From Plotosus lineatus (Eukaryota; Chordata; Actinopteri; Siluriformes; Plotosidae), in the NCBI GenBank assembly GCA_024760905.1, contig CM045733.1, positions 66,927,501-66,991,500 of the forward strand: a stretch of DNA of 64,000 nucleotides. Reading direction: 5' to 3'. The translations under genes and the position numbers were made by a program. The notes beneath the pieces are model-generated. The model saw only the letters and a list, made by a program, of their open reading frames with translations. It did no database searches and was not told where the DNA came from. Positions 1 through 10,818 of this stretch are shown here, in pieces. The number at the start of each line of letters is the position of its first letter. Position 1 is the stretch's first letter.

Positions 1-83
1 CATATTGAAAGGCCGCCACTGGCAAAAGGCTTGAATTTCTTGCTGTGAGGTGAGAGTGCTGACCACTGCTCCACCATGCCACC
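1..83 (-). mobile_element. V-SINE 5' head, cut by window edge
   Basis: On the minus strand this reads GGTGGCATGGTGGAGCAGTGG, then CACCTCACAGCAAGAA. This is the tRNA-derived A-box region and following segment seen in the other V-SINE copies here. The rest of the element is degraded or lies outside the window. Confidence 0.65.
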
Positions 84-840
84 TCCAGTTTGTTTACCTC
101 AAATTAATATCCCTGTAATCATTACTACATTTCAAAATCAGCTGTACTAGGCACCTGGACATTTTATTAGTTTCTTTTTTGCTTGCTTTCTTTTTTTTTT
201 TTTTTTTTTTTGTCCTGATTTCTTTCTGGCCTGCTTGCTTGCTAGAAATAATTACCCTGTGGATCAGTCTTAATGTGTGCTGCCCTCCTGACTGCATTTC
301 TGATAGTCTTTTTAACACATGGATCCTTAACTCCTCATTAAGAATGATGAGCTTCTTTCTCACCTAGCTTTTGAAAAGGTTAGGCCTTGCCCCCTGAGGA
401 ACTGCACCATGTCCTCTAGCTAGACCTGATGGATTTCTCGTAGGTCTGCTTATATCGATCTGAGACTTCAGGTTGCCTTTTCTCAATTTGAACCCAATGC
501 ACAGTCTGCAGTGCGGTATAATAAACTGATGTATAATCAATGATTCATAGCACAATCCTGCCCTGTATGAGCCATCAAAATTACACGCCATTGCAACTGA
601 ATTTTCTGACTGTGTGCTGTTAAGAAACCTTTCCACCACTGAATCATATTTGATATGTGTTTCGAACAGTTAACCTTAACCATTGTATTCAGCAATATTC
701 CATAAATAAAGTGGTTCGGGTTTATACTCGAAACTATCAAGAGGGAACATTGATGCAGCAATTGGTTTAAGTTAGTGCATGTTCTCCTGGATTGAATGGA
801 TTTGGGATAGAAATTAAATACTCAAGAGACAAATGTCCTT
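84..840. other. No recognised gene; poly-T at 190-211
   Basis: AT-rich sequence with one long T tract. Short open frames on either strand have no recognisable domain and no convincing splice pair. I see nothing further. Confidence 0.5.
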
Positions 841-844
841 GGGT

Positions 845-937
845 TTTGTTTTTTGTTTTTTGTTTTTTTTTTTGTTTGGGTTTTTTTTTTTTTTTTGGGA
901 GGGAGGTGGGTTTTTTTTTTTTTTTTTTTTTTTTTTT
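845..937. repeat. Poly-T / T-rich low-complexity tract
   Basis: Two long T runs separated by G-rich interruptions. It is directly followed by a SINE-1 head fragment, but their orientation does not show that it is that element's tail. Confidence 0.85.
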
Positions 938-963
938 CTCGTTGTGTTTATATAAAACATATA

Positions 964-1031
964 GGTGGGCAGTAATAAAGTTGGTGGTAAAGGTGCTGGA
1001 TCACTGATCCCAAGGATTGGGGTTCATCCTG
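964..1031 (+). mobile_element. SINE-1/2 head fragment
   Basis: Contains GTGGTAAAGGTGCTGG, then GATCACTGATCC and GGGGTTCATCC, matching the tRNA-like head (A-box to B-box region) of the SINE family found at 4472, 13231 and 55353. The body and tail are absent, so it cannot be assigned to SINE-1 or SINE-2. Confidence 0.65.
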
Positions 1032-1110
1032 CAAGACGTGGTTTTGAAGCTTCTGTGTCCTGGACAGCTCATTATAATAACGCTGCCTTTATCAGAATCA
1101 CTGATACTTT

Positions 1111-1361
1111 TTCATTCTTTAATTTTCTGAACTGATTAATCTTAACTAGGGTCACGGGGAGGATGGTGCCTATCTCAGCCGACTCGGGGCAAGGGCAGAG
1201 TACATTCTGGACAGCTCGCCAGGCCATCACAGGGCAGAAACAAGCTACGAAACAAGAAATTAGGAATGGCAATGCAGCGGCAACCCGTTGAGGGTGGGGC
1301 TTGAATCCCCAACACTGGGATCAGTGAGCCAGTACCTGACCACCAGGTCACCACTGCCCGG
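1111..1361 (-). mobile_element. SINE-1, internally deleted
   Basis: The minus-strand copy runs from the tail (TTCTGAACTGATTAATC, AGCCGACTCGGGGC) to the head (CCACCAGGTCACCACTGCCC on the plus strand). The middle of the body between the AAACAAGCTACG region and the B-box region is shortened relative to the copy at 32485-32823. Confidence 0.8.
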
Positions 1362-1420
1362 ACACTCAGATACTTACACTCATCAACTTTGAGAACAAAC
1401 TCATGTACGTAGGTAGATAT

Positions 1421-1424
<4 letters not shown>

Positions 1425-1461
<37 letters not shown>
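1425..1461. repeat. (ATTG)n microsatellite
   Basis: About nine uninterrupted ATTG units. Confidence 0.95.
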
Positions 1462-2215
1462 CACTATGATCAGAAAGGTAACACTACAAAAATCATATTA
1501 AAATAAGAAAGTCTATGGATGTGCTTAACACATGAGCTAGCTGTGTAGGATCTATAATAGTTAGACAAGTTCAGTATATTTTCAACAAGTGTGAATTCTC
1601 TCATTATCTGTATAACAGGAATTATATTATACGTGAATATATAGAAAGTACTTAGTGTTAATAGAAACAAATAAATTTAAAAAATAAAGTTTAAAAATAA
1701 AAGGTTCAACAAGTATACACATTTACAGGTGTTGAACAAGACTTGAGACATGAGGAGAAATAGTGAGCGCAAATTTAATTCCTCCTTTACATCTTCAATC
1801 ATTCTACTTTTTTTTTTTTTTTTTTTTTTTTCAAAGAATCCATTAATAATGTCAAGAGTATTTAGCATGCACTTTGATAAATGAGATCCCGCCCCCTCTG
1901 TCTGCAGGGATCTCCCTCTTCCATATAAACTCTGAATTAATAGAACATTTCAGTCTGCTCTCAGAATGACTTTACATCTTCTTGTATTAATTACAAATGG
2001 GAAAAGACTTTGTTCATCAATCAAACAATTTTCTCTCCAATTGTCAGAAGCAATGCAGTCATGCAATGCTTGAGCTCCCATCTGCTTTGTTAACAGCCTT
2101 ATTGTTATGACAGAGAGAGCACAAAGCAGCTGCCTCTTCCTCAGTCTGTTCTTACAAGCTACCCTGCTCAGGTTATGTCTACCAAAAAAAAAAAAAAAAA
2201 ATGGCCTAATATAGT
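1462..2215. other. AT-rich DNA without recognised gene
   Basis: Contains a T24 run at 1808-1831 and an A tract near 2184-2201 just before the LINE-B fragment. No coding or RNA feature was recognised. Confidence 0.5.
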
Positions 2216-2217
2216 AG

Positions 2218-2423
2218 ATGTCCAACCGGGAGGAGGCCTCAGGGTCGACCTAGAACACGCTGGAGTGATTATGTCTCTCGGCTGGTCTGGGCACGCCTCT
2301 TCGTCCTACTGGAAGAGCTGGAGGAAGTGGCTGGGGAGAGGGACGTTTGGACCTCATTGGTTAGGCTGCTGCCCCTATGACCCGACCCCGGATTAACCGG
2401 AAGAAGATGAAAATGAAGAAGAT
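2218..2423 (+). mobile_element. LINE-B 3' end (RT C-terminus)
   Basis: The reading frame beginning at the TGTCCAACCGGG segment encodes GRRPQGRPRTRWSDYVSRL, then LEELEEVAGERDVWTSLVRL, the C-terminal region of a fish non-LTR retrotransposon protein. The frame stays open to a stop near 2378. A GAAGAAGATG-type trinucleotide tail follows. It is a 5'-truncated copy of the same family as 29959-30302 and 48762-50855. Confidence 0.85.
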
Positions 2424-3283
2424 AGTAAATGTGTCTATATGGATTTACAATACATGTGCACATGTTACCAGGCAATCAACATTTCCTTAAACACAATAGA
2501 CATTGGAGACAAATACCTGAATATTCCCAGAATACAAAGTACAATCGAATGTCTGTTAATGAAGCTGGAAATCATATTTATCTAACAAACTCATTTTCAC
2601 TTTAAGAATAAAGTATGATGTTTCACGTTATAACAGTTAATAATCCTAATAAATCATCAATTCTATATTTTAAAATGTCCTGTAAATATTACACAAACAC
2701 TTCGTGTTATACATTATAGAATTTTATATCAAAGACAAATTCATTATATTAACAATCTTTCAGCAAAATAATCTTTTTGTATTTGAAGGGCAGAGGGCCA
2801 TAATGGTCTATCCCACAAAAGTTGAAAAATGAGGTGGTCACATTTTGACAGGTGTGAATACGGGCTATAGGTAGCAGAATCTTTCGTATGAATGTGAGTC
2901 TTATCTTGAGCATTATCCTGATTCTTTATATACTGAAAAAACATTTTAATGTTATTTTTCTCAAAAGCAGCTTTCTATCGATTAGAGCACTCTTTTTCTC
3001 AACACCCCACTTATGTTAGATTATATATCATAATACACTCATATATAGCTGTAAATCATTTGATGCTCTCTTATTGATAACTGGTTAATATAAACCTGTG
3101 ATTTACCAGGACAGCTGCATGAAATCATTCAGGTCAGGGTTTCTCTATGACATATATTGGAATATAAGCAACATTATATACTCAACTTTTTAGAATAGTT
3201 GTGTATAACCTATCCAGTGTAACTTTCTTCACATAACTCATTCTAACTGAACTAGAATGTGTGTCCGATCATGTGACTGGAGA
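2424..3283. other. No recognised feature
   Basis: AT-rich sequence with no gene, RNA or repeat family that I can name. Confidence 0.5.
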
Positions 3284-3307
3284 GGTGTGTGTGTGTGTGT
3301 GTGTGTG
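3284..3307. repeat. (GT)n microsatellite
   Basis: Perfect GT run followed by degenerate GT/CATG units. Confidence 0.95.
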
Positions 3308-3384
3308 CATGTGTGTGCATGTATGTATCCACAAGACCACTAAGGTTATGCAGACATTTTTCAGCACATATTTTACTTTTCTGC

Positions 3385-4223
3385 CATTTTTCTAGTATAG
3401 TTGGGGCCATTATCCTGCTGAAAGGAGTTACTTCCATTAGGGAACATCATTTCAATAAATGGGTGTACTTGGGCCACAACAATGTTTTAGTAGATATTAT
3501 ATGTCAAAATGACATCAAAACGATTTCTACAACCCAAACTTTCCCATCAGAACATTATCCGAGCATGCCACTGCTTCTGCTGACTTGTATTCTTCACAAT
3601 GTCCATTCTGTTGCTATCTGTTCTCCATGGAAGTAATATGCATACGCCCAGCTGTCCATGTGATATGAAAGAAAATGGGATTCATCAGACCAGTCCACCT
3701 TCTTCCATTGCTCCATCACTTTCACTGAAGGACATCGGTCATGCATGTACATTCTGACCAGTCTACAGTGAAGCAGCCTCACACTCAGCAATCTACAATG
3801 CACAGTGTGCTCTGTCATCTTTCTGTCATGGTATCCAGTATTATTTATTCAGAAAACTGGCTCTTCTTTTGGATAAGACTACAAGGGAAAGCTTCACTCC
3901 TGATGCATGTCAGTGAAATACAGATGCCCGTTCTCAATCTGCTTCAGGTTCACTATTGTCCCATTTTGGCTAGGTACTAACAATAACATACCAGAATCAT
4001 CCAACAAGGCCTGTTGGTTTTGGAGATGCTCTGACCCAACTGTCCAATGATGGTTTGGCCATGATAATTTCACTATTATCAAAGTCACAAAGATATTATT
4101 TTTGTCAATTTTCCCTGCTCCCAACAAAACAACTTGAGAACTGGAAGTTTACTTGCTGCCTAATGTACCCCATGCCATGACAAATGGTATTGCAGCGATA
4201 CAATCAATACTTACTCGGTGGTC
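3385..4223 (-). mobile_element. Tc1-like transposon fossil with transposase remains
   Basis: The minus strand encodes, in broken frames, the N-terminal part of a Tc1/mariner transposase (an SEHLQNQQALL-like helix-turn-helix stretch), then HTVHCRLLSVRLLHCRL, EQWKKVDWSDESHFL and a QQDNGP motif near 3410. WSDES holds the first catalytic Asp and QQDN the second. The part with the final acidic residue and the distal inverted repeat is missing at the 3385 side. The right end (ACTCGGTGGTC) resembles the non-coding end of a widespread fish Tc1 family. Frameshifts and stops make it inactive. Naming rests on motif recall, not on a search. Confidence 0.75.
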
Positions 4224-4404
4224 TTATTATTTATGGCTGATGCATAGTATGTCAAAGGTATCCCAGTGCCGAAGAAAATCCACAAGACCTGAAAAGGACT
4301 GTTGTTGGTATAACTTTATCAATTAAAGGTGATCAAATCATAGAGTTGAATGAGGTTAAAATATGAGTTGTGATCTGTACATGCAATTACACGTCAGATA
4401 AGCA

Positions 4405-5025
4405 AGTCGGTGGAGTTTTTATGTTCTCCCTGTGCTTGTGTGGGTTTCCTCCAGATAATCTGCTTTCTTCCAGGGCAGTGGTGGCCTGGTGGTAAAAGGT
4501 GCTGGATCACTGATCCTAAGGTTGGGGGTTCGAGCTCACTCCCCAAAAGATTGTCACTGTCCCCCCGGTGCAGCTAACTGGGTTATCAAAGGCCGGCCAT
4601 GTCTCTCACAATCTATGGTGAGATGTTCTTTTACATTGCTGACTTTCAACAAGAGTGGCTGCATAGCCGTGAGCATGTTTCTACCCTTGCTATAAGGGTT
4701 ATGTCAGGAAGGGCATCAGACGTAAAAACTTATGCCAAATCAAAACATGCGAATAATTAATATGACGTCCATGAAGATGGAGGCAGATGATTCGCTGTGG
4801 CGACCCCAGAAGGGAACAGCCAAAAGGAAAAGAAGAAGAATCTGCCTTATTCCTACGGTCCATAAACATGCACAGTAATCTGATTGGTAGTTTTAAATTG
4901 CTCCCAGGTATGAAAGTGAGTGACTGTATGTGTGTTGGCCCTGCAGTGGCCTGGTCAGCTGTTCAGGGTGTACTCTACCTTCCCACAACTATAACTAGGA
5001 TTAAGCATCTTAAAAACGAATGAAG
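4405..5025 (+). mobile_element. V-SINE split by a SINE-2 insertion
   Basis: Positions 4405-4471 carry the V-SINE core (GTTCTCCCTGTGCTTGTGTG, then GGTTTCCTCC). Positions 4854-5025 continue it (CCATAAACATGCACAGTAA, then AGGGTGTACTCTACC and ACTAGGATTAAGCA, with a GAATGAAGGAA tail). The two halves join in register once the SINE-2 at 4472-4840 is removed, so the V-SINE is the older insertion. Confidence 0.75.
4472..4840 (+). mobile_element. SINE-2, nested, with target duplication
   Basis: The head is tRNA-like: TGGCCTGGTGG (A box) and GGTTCGAGCTC (B box). The body matches SINE-1 as far as GCTGCATAGCCGTGAGCATG. From there the tail differs: AGGAAGGGCATCAGACGTAA, then GATTCGCTGTGGCGACCCC and an A/GAAGAAG-rich end. 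The copy is flanked by TCTGCTTTCTTCC (4459-4471) and TCTGCCTTATTCC (4841-4853), an 11/13 target-site duplication, so head, body and this tail moved as one unit. Confidence 0.85.
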
Positions 5026-5973
5026 GAATAAGTGAGTATGTCAGGGTCCATAACACAGTCGTGGTTCCATCCGAAGCGACTACTTTAACACTGTATTTCT
5101 TTGAAGCCAATCCAGATCAAAGACTGAAACAAACTAAAATCGAAGCATTATACAAAGTGGTAGGCACAAATGCAGTGTTTGACCTTTTTATGTGCTGTTT
5201 TCAGCTCCGTAGACATTCTGCTTGTTTCTATTAAAATTCAATGATGATGAAGCCTTAATTACCAATAGCGTTTATTTAGCGGGTCCTCATCCATGTTTCA
5301 GGGGGCGGCGGGGCGGGGGTTGTATGATCTGCAGCTGAAAATTTAACCCCTAAAGATGCATTGTTCTTAATGTACCTCTGATTATATTTGGTATAAACCG
5401 AGAGGGGGGAGGGGGGCAATGAATATGTTAATTTTTAGCAATACTCTATCATGTAAATGACACAAATATATTTTCCATGGAAACAGTTAATAAATACTTT
5501 TATTTGGGATTTTCCTTTAGTAACACACTTTTGCATATAAAGACAACATTCTTTTTTTTTTGCTTTATAATCCAACACCTAATCTTTATTAGGTACTTTT
5601 TCAACAAATTAGGTTTTTAAAGTAGTTTAAGGTCCTGCTTAAGATGTGCTTTGCCTGTACCGTGTACAGAACAATGACTATAGACATAGAATGTTATGGA
5701 TTTGATACAGTTGACACAGATTATTGATTTTTTTTTTTTCCTCCCTGAAAATGTGTGCTGCACTGTCTGAAATGTCAGTTGGGGAGAAAAGGAGATTGAG
5801 TGTGAACTCATAGATTTACAAGTCATGTTGTCTCAAGAAGAAAAAGAGAGAGATCTTTATTTTCAACTGTTGCACTAAAAATCAGTTCAGCATCTCTTTA
5901 TTTCACAGATATTATAAAAGAAAGTGCACAAAAGACAATTAATGAGCAGAACCACACCATTCATGTGCATTTA
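5026..5973. other. No recognised gene
   Basis: AT-rich with short G-rich patches at 5300-5320 and 5401-5418. I find no gene or assignable repeat family. Confidence 0.45.
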
Positions 5974-6592
5974 CAGACGCTCGTCGACTTACGTTTTAGT
6001 TACATTCCGAACGGCCAAACTTAAGGTGAAAAAAAAAAACTTAAGTTGTTACTGTACGTTCCAGTGACATGACCATTCATACTGTACTATACATCTATAA
6101 ATACCATTAAAATAAAATCATAATCAATCATTATAAACATAACATTTTGAAATAATACCACCATTAATTTCAAATAAATTAAATTCAAGCAAAATAATTT
6201 CAAAGAAATAAATTTTAATCAAATTCACTTATTCCCACTAATTCTGATTACCACTATCACTAGTAGGCTTATGCTTCTGACCAACCATATTTGGTTAGGG
6301 TTACAAATACGCAAAACAGTGTAAACACAAAGATCACAGAGACGACATCTTAACACAAGGGTGACAAGAGGTGAACTAGGAAGAAGGAGGGGCACGTTCA
6401 GTCTGTCGTTTCTAAACAATGAATGATGCAGCGCCATGTAAACAATGGACGCAGTGTCATGCGTAATTAGCGTACTACATCTGCGTATTACGTAAGAACA
6501 TCTCGTACTATGGAGAGTGCGTTAAACTCAAAATCAAAAAATGTAAAATCGAAAAAACATAAGGCGAATAAACATAAAGCGAGGAGCGTCTG
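5974..6592. mobile_element. Tigger/pogo-type deletion derivative, copy 1
   Basis: The left terminus CAGACGCTCGTCGACTTACG and right terminus (read inward on the minus strand) CAGACGCTCCTCGCTTTATG form imperfect terminal inverted repeats. Both sides are bordered by TA (5972-5973 and 6593-6594), the expected duplication. It is homologous over most of its length to 51688-52446 but lacks about 180 bp that encode the transposase N-terminus there. It is therefore non-autonomous. Confidence 0.85.
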
Positions 6593-6949
6593 TACTTACA
6601 GGCAGATATATACACATATCTAGATGTGCACATATACATATATCCTATGTACTGTACACCTATATATCAATCCCCATATTCACACATTAACAGACCATGC
6701 ATATATTCGCACCTATTCACATATAATAGTCAATGATAATCAATTTGTGCATGATATACACTGGGTAAGAGGTATAGCTTTGAATCATAAGATGCATAGC
6801 GCAAAAATGTTATGATGTTTGAGCCTTGATCTAAACATGAGTATTGTGCTGAAACATGAGTATTATATTGTCCAGGAAGATGGTCTGAATGATGGTTATT
6901 CAGTCAGTGTGTGTGATGGTGGTGGTGGTGGTGGTGGTGGGGGTTACAC
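6593..6949. repeat. (TGG)n at 6916-6943; otherwise no feature
   Basis: A TGG/GGT run of about nine units. The flanks show TATA/CACA-rich low complexity only. Confidence 0.7.
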
Positions 6950-7415
6950 ATTTAACACTTGTGAGTAAAAGCTGTTCTTGAGTCTGCTGGTTTTTGTTTT
7001 AGTTTCCTGTACCTTTTTTCCAGCGGGGAAGGGAGAGAAAAGATGGTGTCCAGGGTGTGTGGGGTCCCTGATAATTCAACTGGCTCTCTTCTGAATTCTG
7101 TCAGTGTAAATGTCACTGAAGGAGGGTAGTGTAGATCCAATTACCTGCTCTGCCGTCCTCACCACCCACTGCAGTTCCTTCCTGTCCTCTGCAGTACAGC
7201 TACTGAACCACGCTGTCTAGCAGTAGGTCAAGAACCTCTCGATGGCAAAGCTATAAAAGTTTGTCAGTAAGGGTTGGGGAAGGCAGGCTTGTCTGAGCTT
7301 TTTGAAGAAGTACATCCCTTGTTGTGCTTTCCCCACCTGAAGGTAGATGTTTGTGGTTCAGGTGAAGTCGGCAGAGATGTGGACTCCAAGAACCTTGAAG
7401 TTTGAAGAGAGAACC
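6950..7415 (-). mobile_element. LINE RT C-terminal remnant
   Basis: Minus-strand frames give, in order, FKVLGVHISADFT, QQGMYFFKKLRQA, LLTNFYSFAIERFLT, then IYTDRIQKRAS and a SLPSPLEKRYRKLK-like stretch. This is the typical end of a fish non-LTR retrotransposon RT protein. Frameshifts break it. It resembles the LINE-A C-terminus but appears to be a separate family. Confidence 0.7.
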
Positions 7416-7798
7416 AGTTTTGTAAAGATACGACCATTGCTTCCTTATTGCTTTTGGTAAATTTAGATGTATATGTCACTGTAAAGATTCAATCTGACTT
7501 GAGATGCAAAGGCAGTTTCGAAATATCAAACATTGAGACAACAAATTCAACGTTTTTCATACAGAGTAGGTAAGTTAGTAATGTGCACAGTTAATTTGGG
7601 ACATTTGCTTCTCACAGCTATAATAAAAACATACAGGCTAACTCAGATAGGTAGAAAACCTTTTGAGCAAAACAATGCAAAACATGAACCTGTGCATTGG
7701 AAAAATCCACCAAGTCAAACGATTCAACTAAAATCAGCTAATAAAAGGCTGGGGGGGGGGGTCTAGTATTAAACTTTCATACTATCAATCAGCGTTGT
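7416..7798. other. No gene; poly-G at 7751-7761
   Basis: Nothing recognised apart from an 11-base G run. Confidence 0.5.
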
Positions 7799-7926
7799 TC
7801 TGCCCTGTGATGGCGTGGTGTCATCCAGGGTGTACTCTGCCCTCGCCCGGAGTTGGCTGGGATGTGCACCAGCCTCCTAGAGACCCTAATTAGGATTCAG
7901 CAGTTCAGAAAACGAATGAATGAATG
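7799..7926 (+). mobile_element. SINE-1/V-SINE 3' tail fragment
   Basis: Contains CCAGGGTGTACTCTGCCCTC, CCCTAATTAGGATTCAGCAG and an AATG-repeat end. The 5' head is missing. Confidence 0.75.
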
Positions 7927-8007
7927 GACTTTCACTCCACACCTTAGGATGCAGAGGAGACTTATTTATTTATTTCCTCCAAGGCTGAAGTTGAATGCTA
8001 TCATATG

Positions 8008-8110
8008 GGGAGGACATCGAACTCCACACAGAAAAGCCCAAGCATGGTACCTTTGATCCCAGAGCCTTCTTGAAGTATGGCAGCTGTGCCAACCACTAAG
8101 CCACCTGCAA
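8008..8110 (-). mobile_element. V-SINE head fragment
   Basis: The plus strand shows AACTCCACACAGAAA, then GCAGCTGTGCCAACCACTAA, the reverse complement of a V-SINE core start and A-box region. It is diverged. Confidence 0.6.
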
Positions 8111-8281
8111 TATGCAATAATTTAAAGCAACATAACAAAATAAAAAAGCAGAATGTACAAAAGTCTGTTATTGTGAACAATATTAAACTAGGTGGTGTAA
8201 ATGCTTTCTATTTTGCTCCTTTAAAAATATCTTCATCTCGCCGTAAAGAATATGGACTGTCTGTCTAATTTTATATTTAAA

Positions 8282-8283
<2 letters not shown>

Positions 8284-8340
<57 letters not shown>

Positions 8341-8350
8341 CTACTACTAC
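8284..8350. repeat. (TA)n then (TAC)n microsatellite
   Basis: About 27 TA units followed by four TAC units. Confidence 0.97.
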
Positions 8351-9042
8351 ATGTCAAAGCTAGCAATTACGCAATGCAATTTGAATAAACTTTTAAAAGT
8401 TTTTTCAACAAAAAAATGTGAGCCACTCCACCGAAAGTCGAAAGTAAGCTCTTGTGTCCAAAAATGAAAGATGAGCTTTTTATACAGTCAGATAGAGAGG
8501 CAAAATGCAGCAAAAAGTTTGTCAATACCTTGAAAACTCACTGAGCTATGCTATGTCTTGTGTCAGCATTCAGTTAAAAATTTCAAAAGACGTTTTAGAG
8601 AAAAATTAGCTCAAAGATTGCACGTCTTCCAAGATCATTAGTCCTTAGCAAGCAAACATTTTTATGCACTTCAGCCATATAAACTTTTAGAAAACATGTT
8701 TAGGAAAACTTTTATGAAGAGATAATAAGAGAAATCATCCTCATTTTAATCTAACAGGCCGTTTTTAAACCCATCAATCACGTGAAACCCCCAAAAATTA
8801 ACAAAAAAATGACTTTTTTTTTTCATTTCTGTTTATTCCAATAAGATTAGTATGTATCTTTTTGACCATCATATAAAGGTTCAAATGCCTTCAAATGATA
8901 CTGATTGAAAAACAAAAACACTGTCAGGTTCAAACAATCACACCCAAATTAAGAAAACTATATATAAGATAACCATATAATAAAACTCTCTGATCTCATT
9001 ATACAAGTAAGCGTCATCAACTCTGCCCTTATCATTATCATC
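8351..9042. other. AT-rich DNA, possibly part of an unidentified transposon
   Basis: No gene or named repeat was recognised. The stretch directly precedes the coding remnant at 9043-9407 on the minus strand and could be its 3' region. Confidence 0.35.
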
Positions 9043-9407
9043 TTAATCTATATCCTGCTCAGCAGATAAGATCACATATTCTTCACAAACACCACTCATC
9101 ACACTTTTATTAACAGATTCCTCTTCTTCATCAACACAGCTGGCATCATCATCATCATCATCATCAGTTTTTTTCATCTGTAAAAGGAATGAAACATTTA
9201 AGTGGTTTTTTTTAGGTCTTGACCAATGTTCGTACAAAACTAAACAATCCAGCATGTCCAGTCCAGACAAGATTACACACAAATCAAATAGTCAAAAAAA
9301 TTATCGAATTTTGCATGCAGAGGAAAATACTCACCAGCGAAATAATCTTCAAGAACGGCAAGCATTCCAGCATCTTCAAAGCCTAATTCTCGAGTCAAAT
9401 TTAACAT
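9043..9407 (-). pseudogene. Small two-exon acidic coding remnant, family unknown
   Basis: Reading the minus strand, a segment ending LGFEDAGMLAVLEDYFA (9407 to 9335) stops at a consensus donor (G|GTGAGT, intron from 9334). A pyrimidine-rich acceptor (TTTCATTCCTTTTACAG) ends at 9178. The next exon (9177-9043) encodes a short Asp/Glu-rich segment (a run of seven D, VDEEEESVNKS) ending in a stop at 9043-9045. Joining the exons in the frame of the first peptide hits an early stop at an A7 run, whereas another upstream frame (Met at 9373) stays open for 57 residues. The A7 may be a one-base slip. I do not recognise the protein. A decayed DNA-transposon ORF is as likely as a host gene. Confidence 0.35.
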
Positions 9408-10538
9408 CGATACTAATGCTGCTAGACATCACAGATGACATTTCACTCTCCTTTTCCAGAAATTATGTGTATTCACACTCTTATAAATAAACTTAATGAC
9501 TGTTACTGAAGAGAAAGACGAAGATAAATTCAGCATACAGTTAAACCATGTGCAAACCCGAGCTGACCAATCTGTGTGCTCATTTCAGATCTTGCTTAGC
9601 AACTAGCCTGCATTGTTTACAAGCATATCGTCTTCATAACCTTTATTTTATTTGCTGAAACGACATTTTAATATCAAAACAGTATCCAAAATGGAGAGAC
9701 GACTTCACGGCCGTTCTTCTGGTGTTTGGATTATAGTGTGTCTTGTACCGAACTCAGTGAATAATTGCAAGGAAAACCAGTAAGCTACTTTTTTTATCTA
9801 GTTTTATGAGGGTACTCACCAGAAAAATGGGGGGGGGGGGACATGAGTTTTAGTCGATTTCATGTGAGCAAGTGATAGTTGAATACTTGTTCAAATAGTT
9901 TATGGAAAAATCCGAATTTCGATAAAAATGGACCATTTTTACTTTTCTGGCCTTTATCTCAAAAGTGGTCTGTGCGACAAGCGCATACTTTTGGTGGAGC
10001 GCCTCACAAATAACTTAAAGGGCAAAACTCAACTCAAACTCAAACTCAACTCAAAAAGAACATAAGTACAATCATACTAATTGATGCTGCTCTTTGCAGT
10101 GATAATATGCATAGATCAGTCTATATTAAAACCATAGACGAGTGAAGAAAATCAAATTTATTAGTATAAAAATTGTGGTTACTATAAGAAAGCATATAAA
10201 ATATGTAACACACACTTCAAACCCAAGAACTTTCTCAAACGTTGCTTCTTTTACCCCAGAAGTGTGTTTGGGCTACAAGTCCACTCTCACCACTCTTAAG
10301 TTTTTTTTTTGTTTGTTTGTTGTTGTTTTTTTCTTTTTCTTTTTGGTTTAGCGATCAGTGATATCGAGCCTAAACCACATATTTACTGATGGCAGCTGTA
10401 CTTGCTCTTTCCATGGATAAATCATCAAATGTATCACTGACAGAAAAACTTCAATGTTTTTTTGGCTGGAGTTCTTCTTTCCTCCACACTCCAACCACTT
10501 ATATATTGAATCAATCTTCAGGGATTTTCACATGTACA
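9408..10538. other. No recognised gene; G12 run and AACTC repeats
   Basis: Holds a G12 run at 9829-9840, short CTCAAACTCAA-type repeats near 10023-10055 and a T-rich patch at 10300-10345. The 9550-9990 stretch has more CpG than its surroundings and may belong to the same unidentified element as 9043-9407. Confidence 0.4.
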
Positions 10539-10818
10539 GGCAGCAGCATGGTGGTATAGTGTTTAGCATGTCTGCTTCACAGCAAAAAGGTCCTGGGTTC
10601 AAGCTTTGGGTTGAGGGTGTTTCTCTGTAGAGTTTGCATTTTCCCCCTGGGCCTGTATGGGCTTCCTCAGGATACCCCAAAATTGCCCTTAAGAGTGAGT
10701 GCAAATGGCTGATTGAATTGTTCAGTGTGTTCTCTGCCTTCACAAAGAGTCAAGTGAGACAGGATCCAGCCTCCCCACAGCCCGCATATAAATCAGTTCT
10801 GAAAATAAATGAATATAT
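10539..10818 (+). mobile_element. V-SINE, near full length
   Basis: Head GGTGGTATAGTG, B box GGGTTCAAGC, core GTAGAGTTTGCATTTTCCCC, then the tail with GGATCCAGCCTCCCC and an AATGAATA end. It has no coding function. Open frames crossing it are incidental. Confidence 0.85.

Noticed and set aside
4472..4560. tRNA genes (A and B boxes present)
   Set aside because: The boxes belong to SINE heads. No intact cloverleaf or anticodon arm could be drawn, and each is followed by a SINE body and tail.
7751..7761. G-quadruplex at G runs (also 9829-9840, 35894-35918, 63724-63734)
   Set aside because: Mostly single homopolymer runs. Four separated G tracts are not clearly present, so no claim is made.
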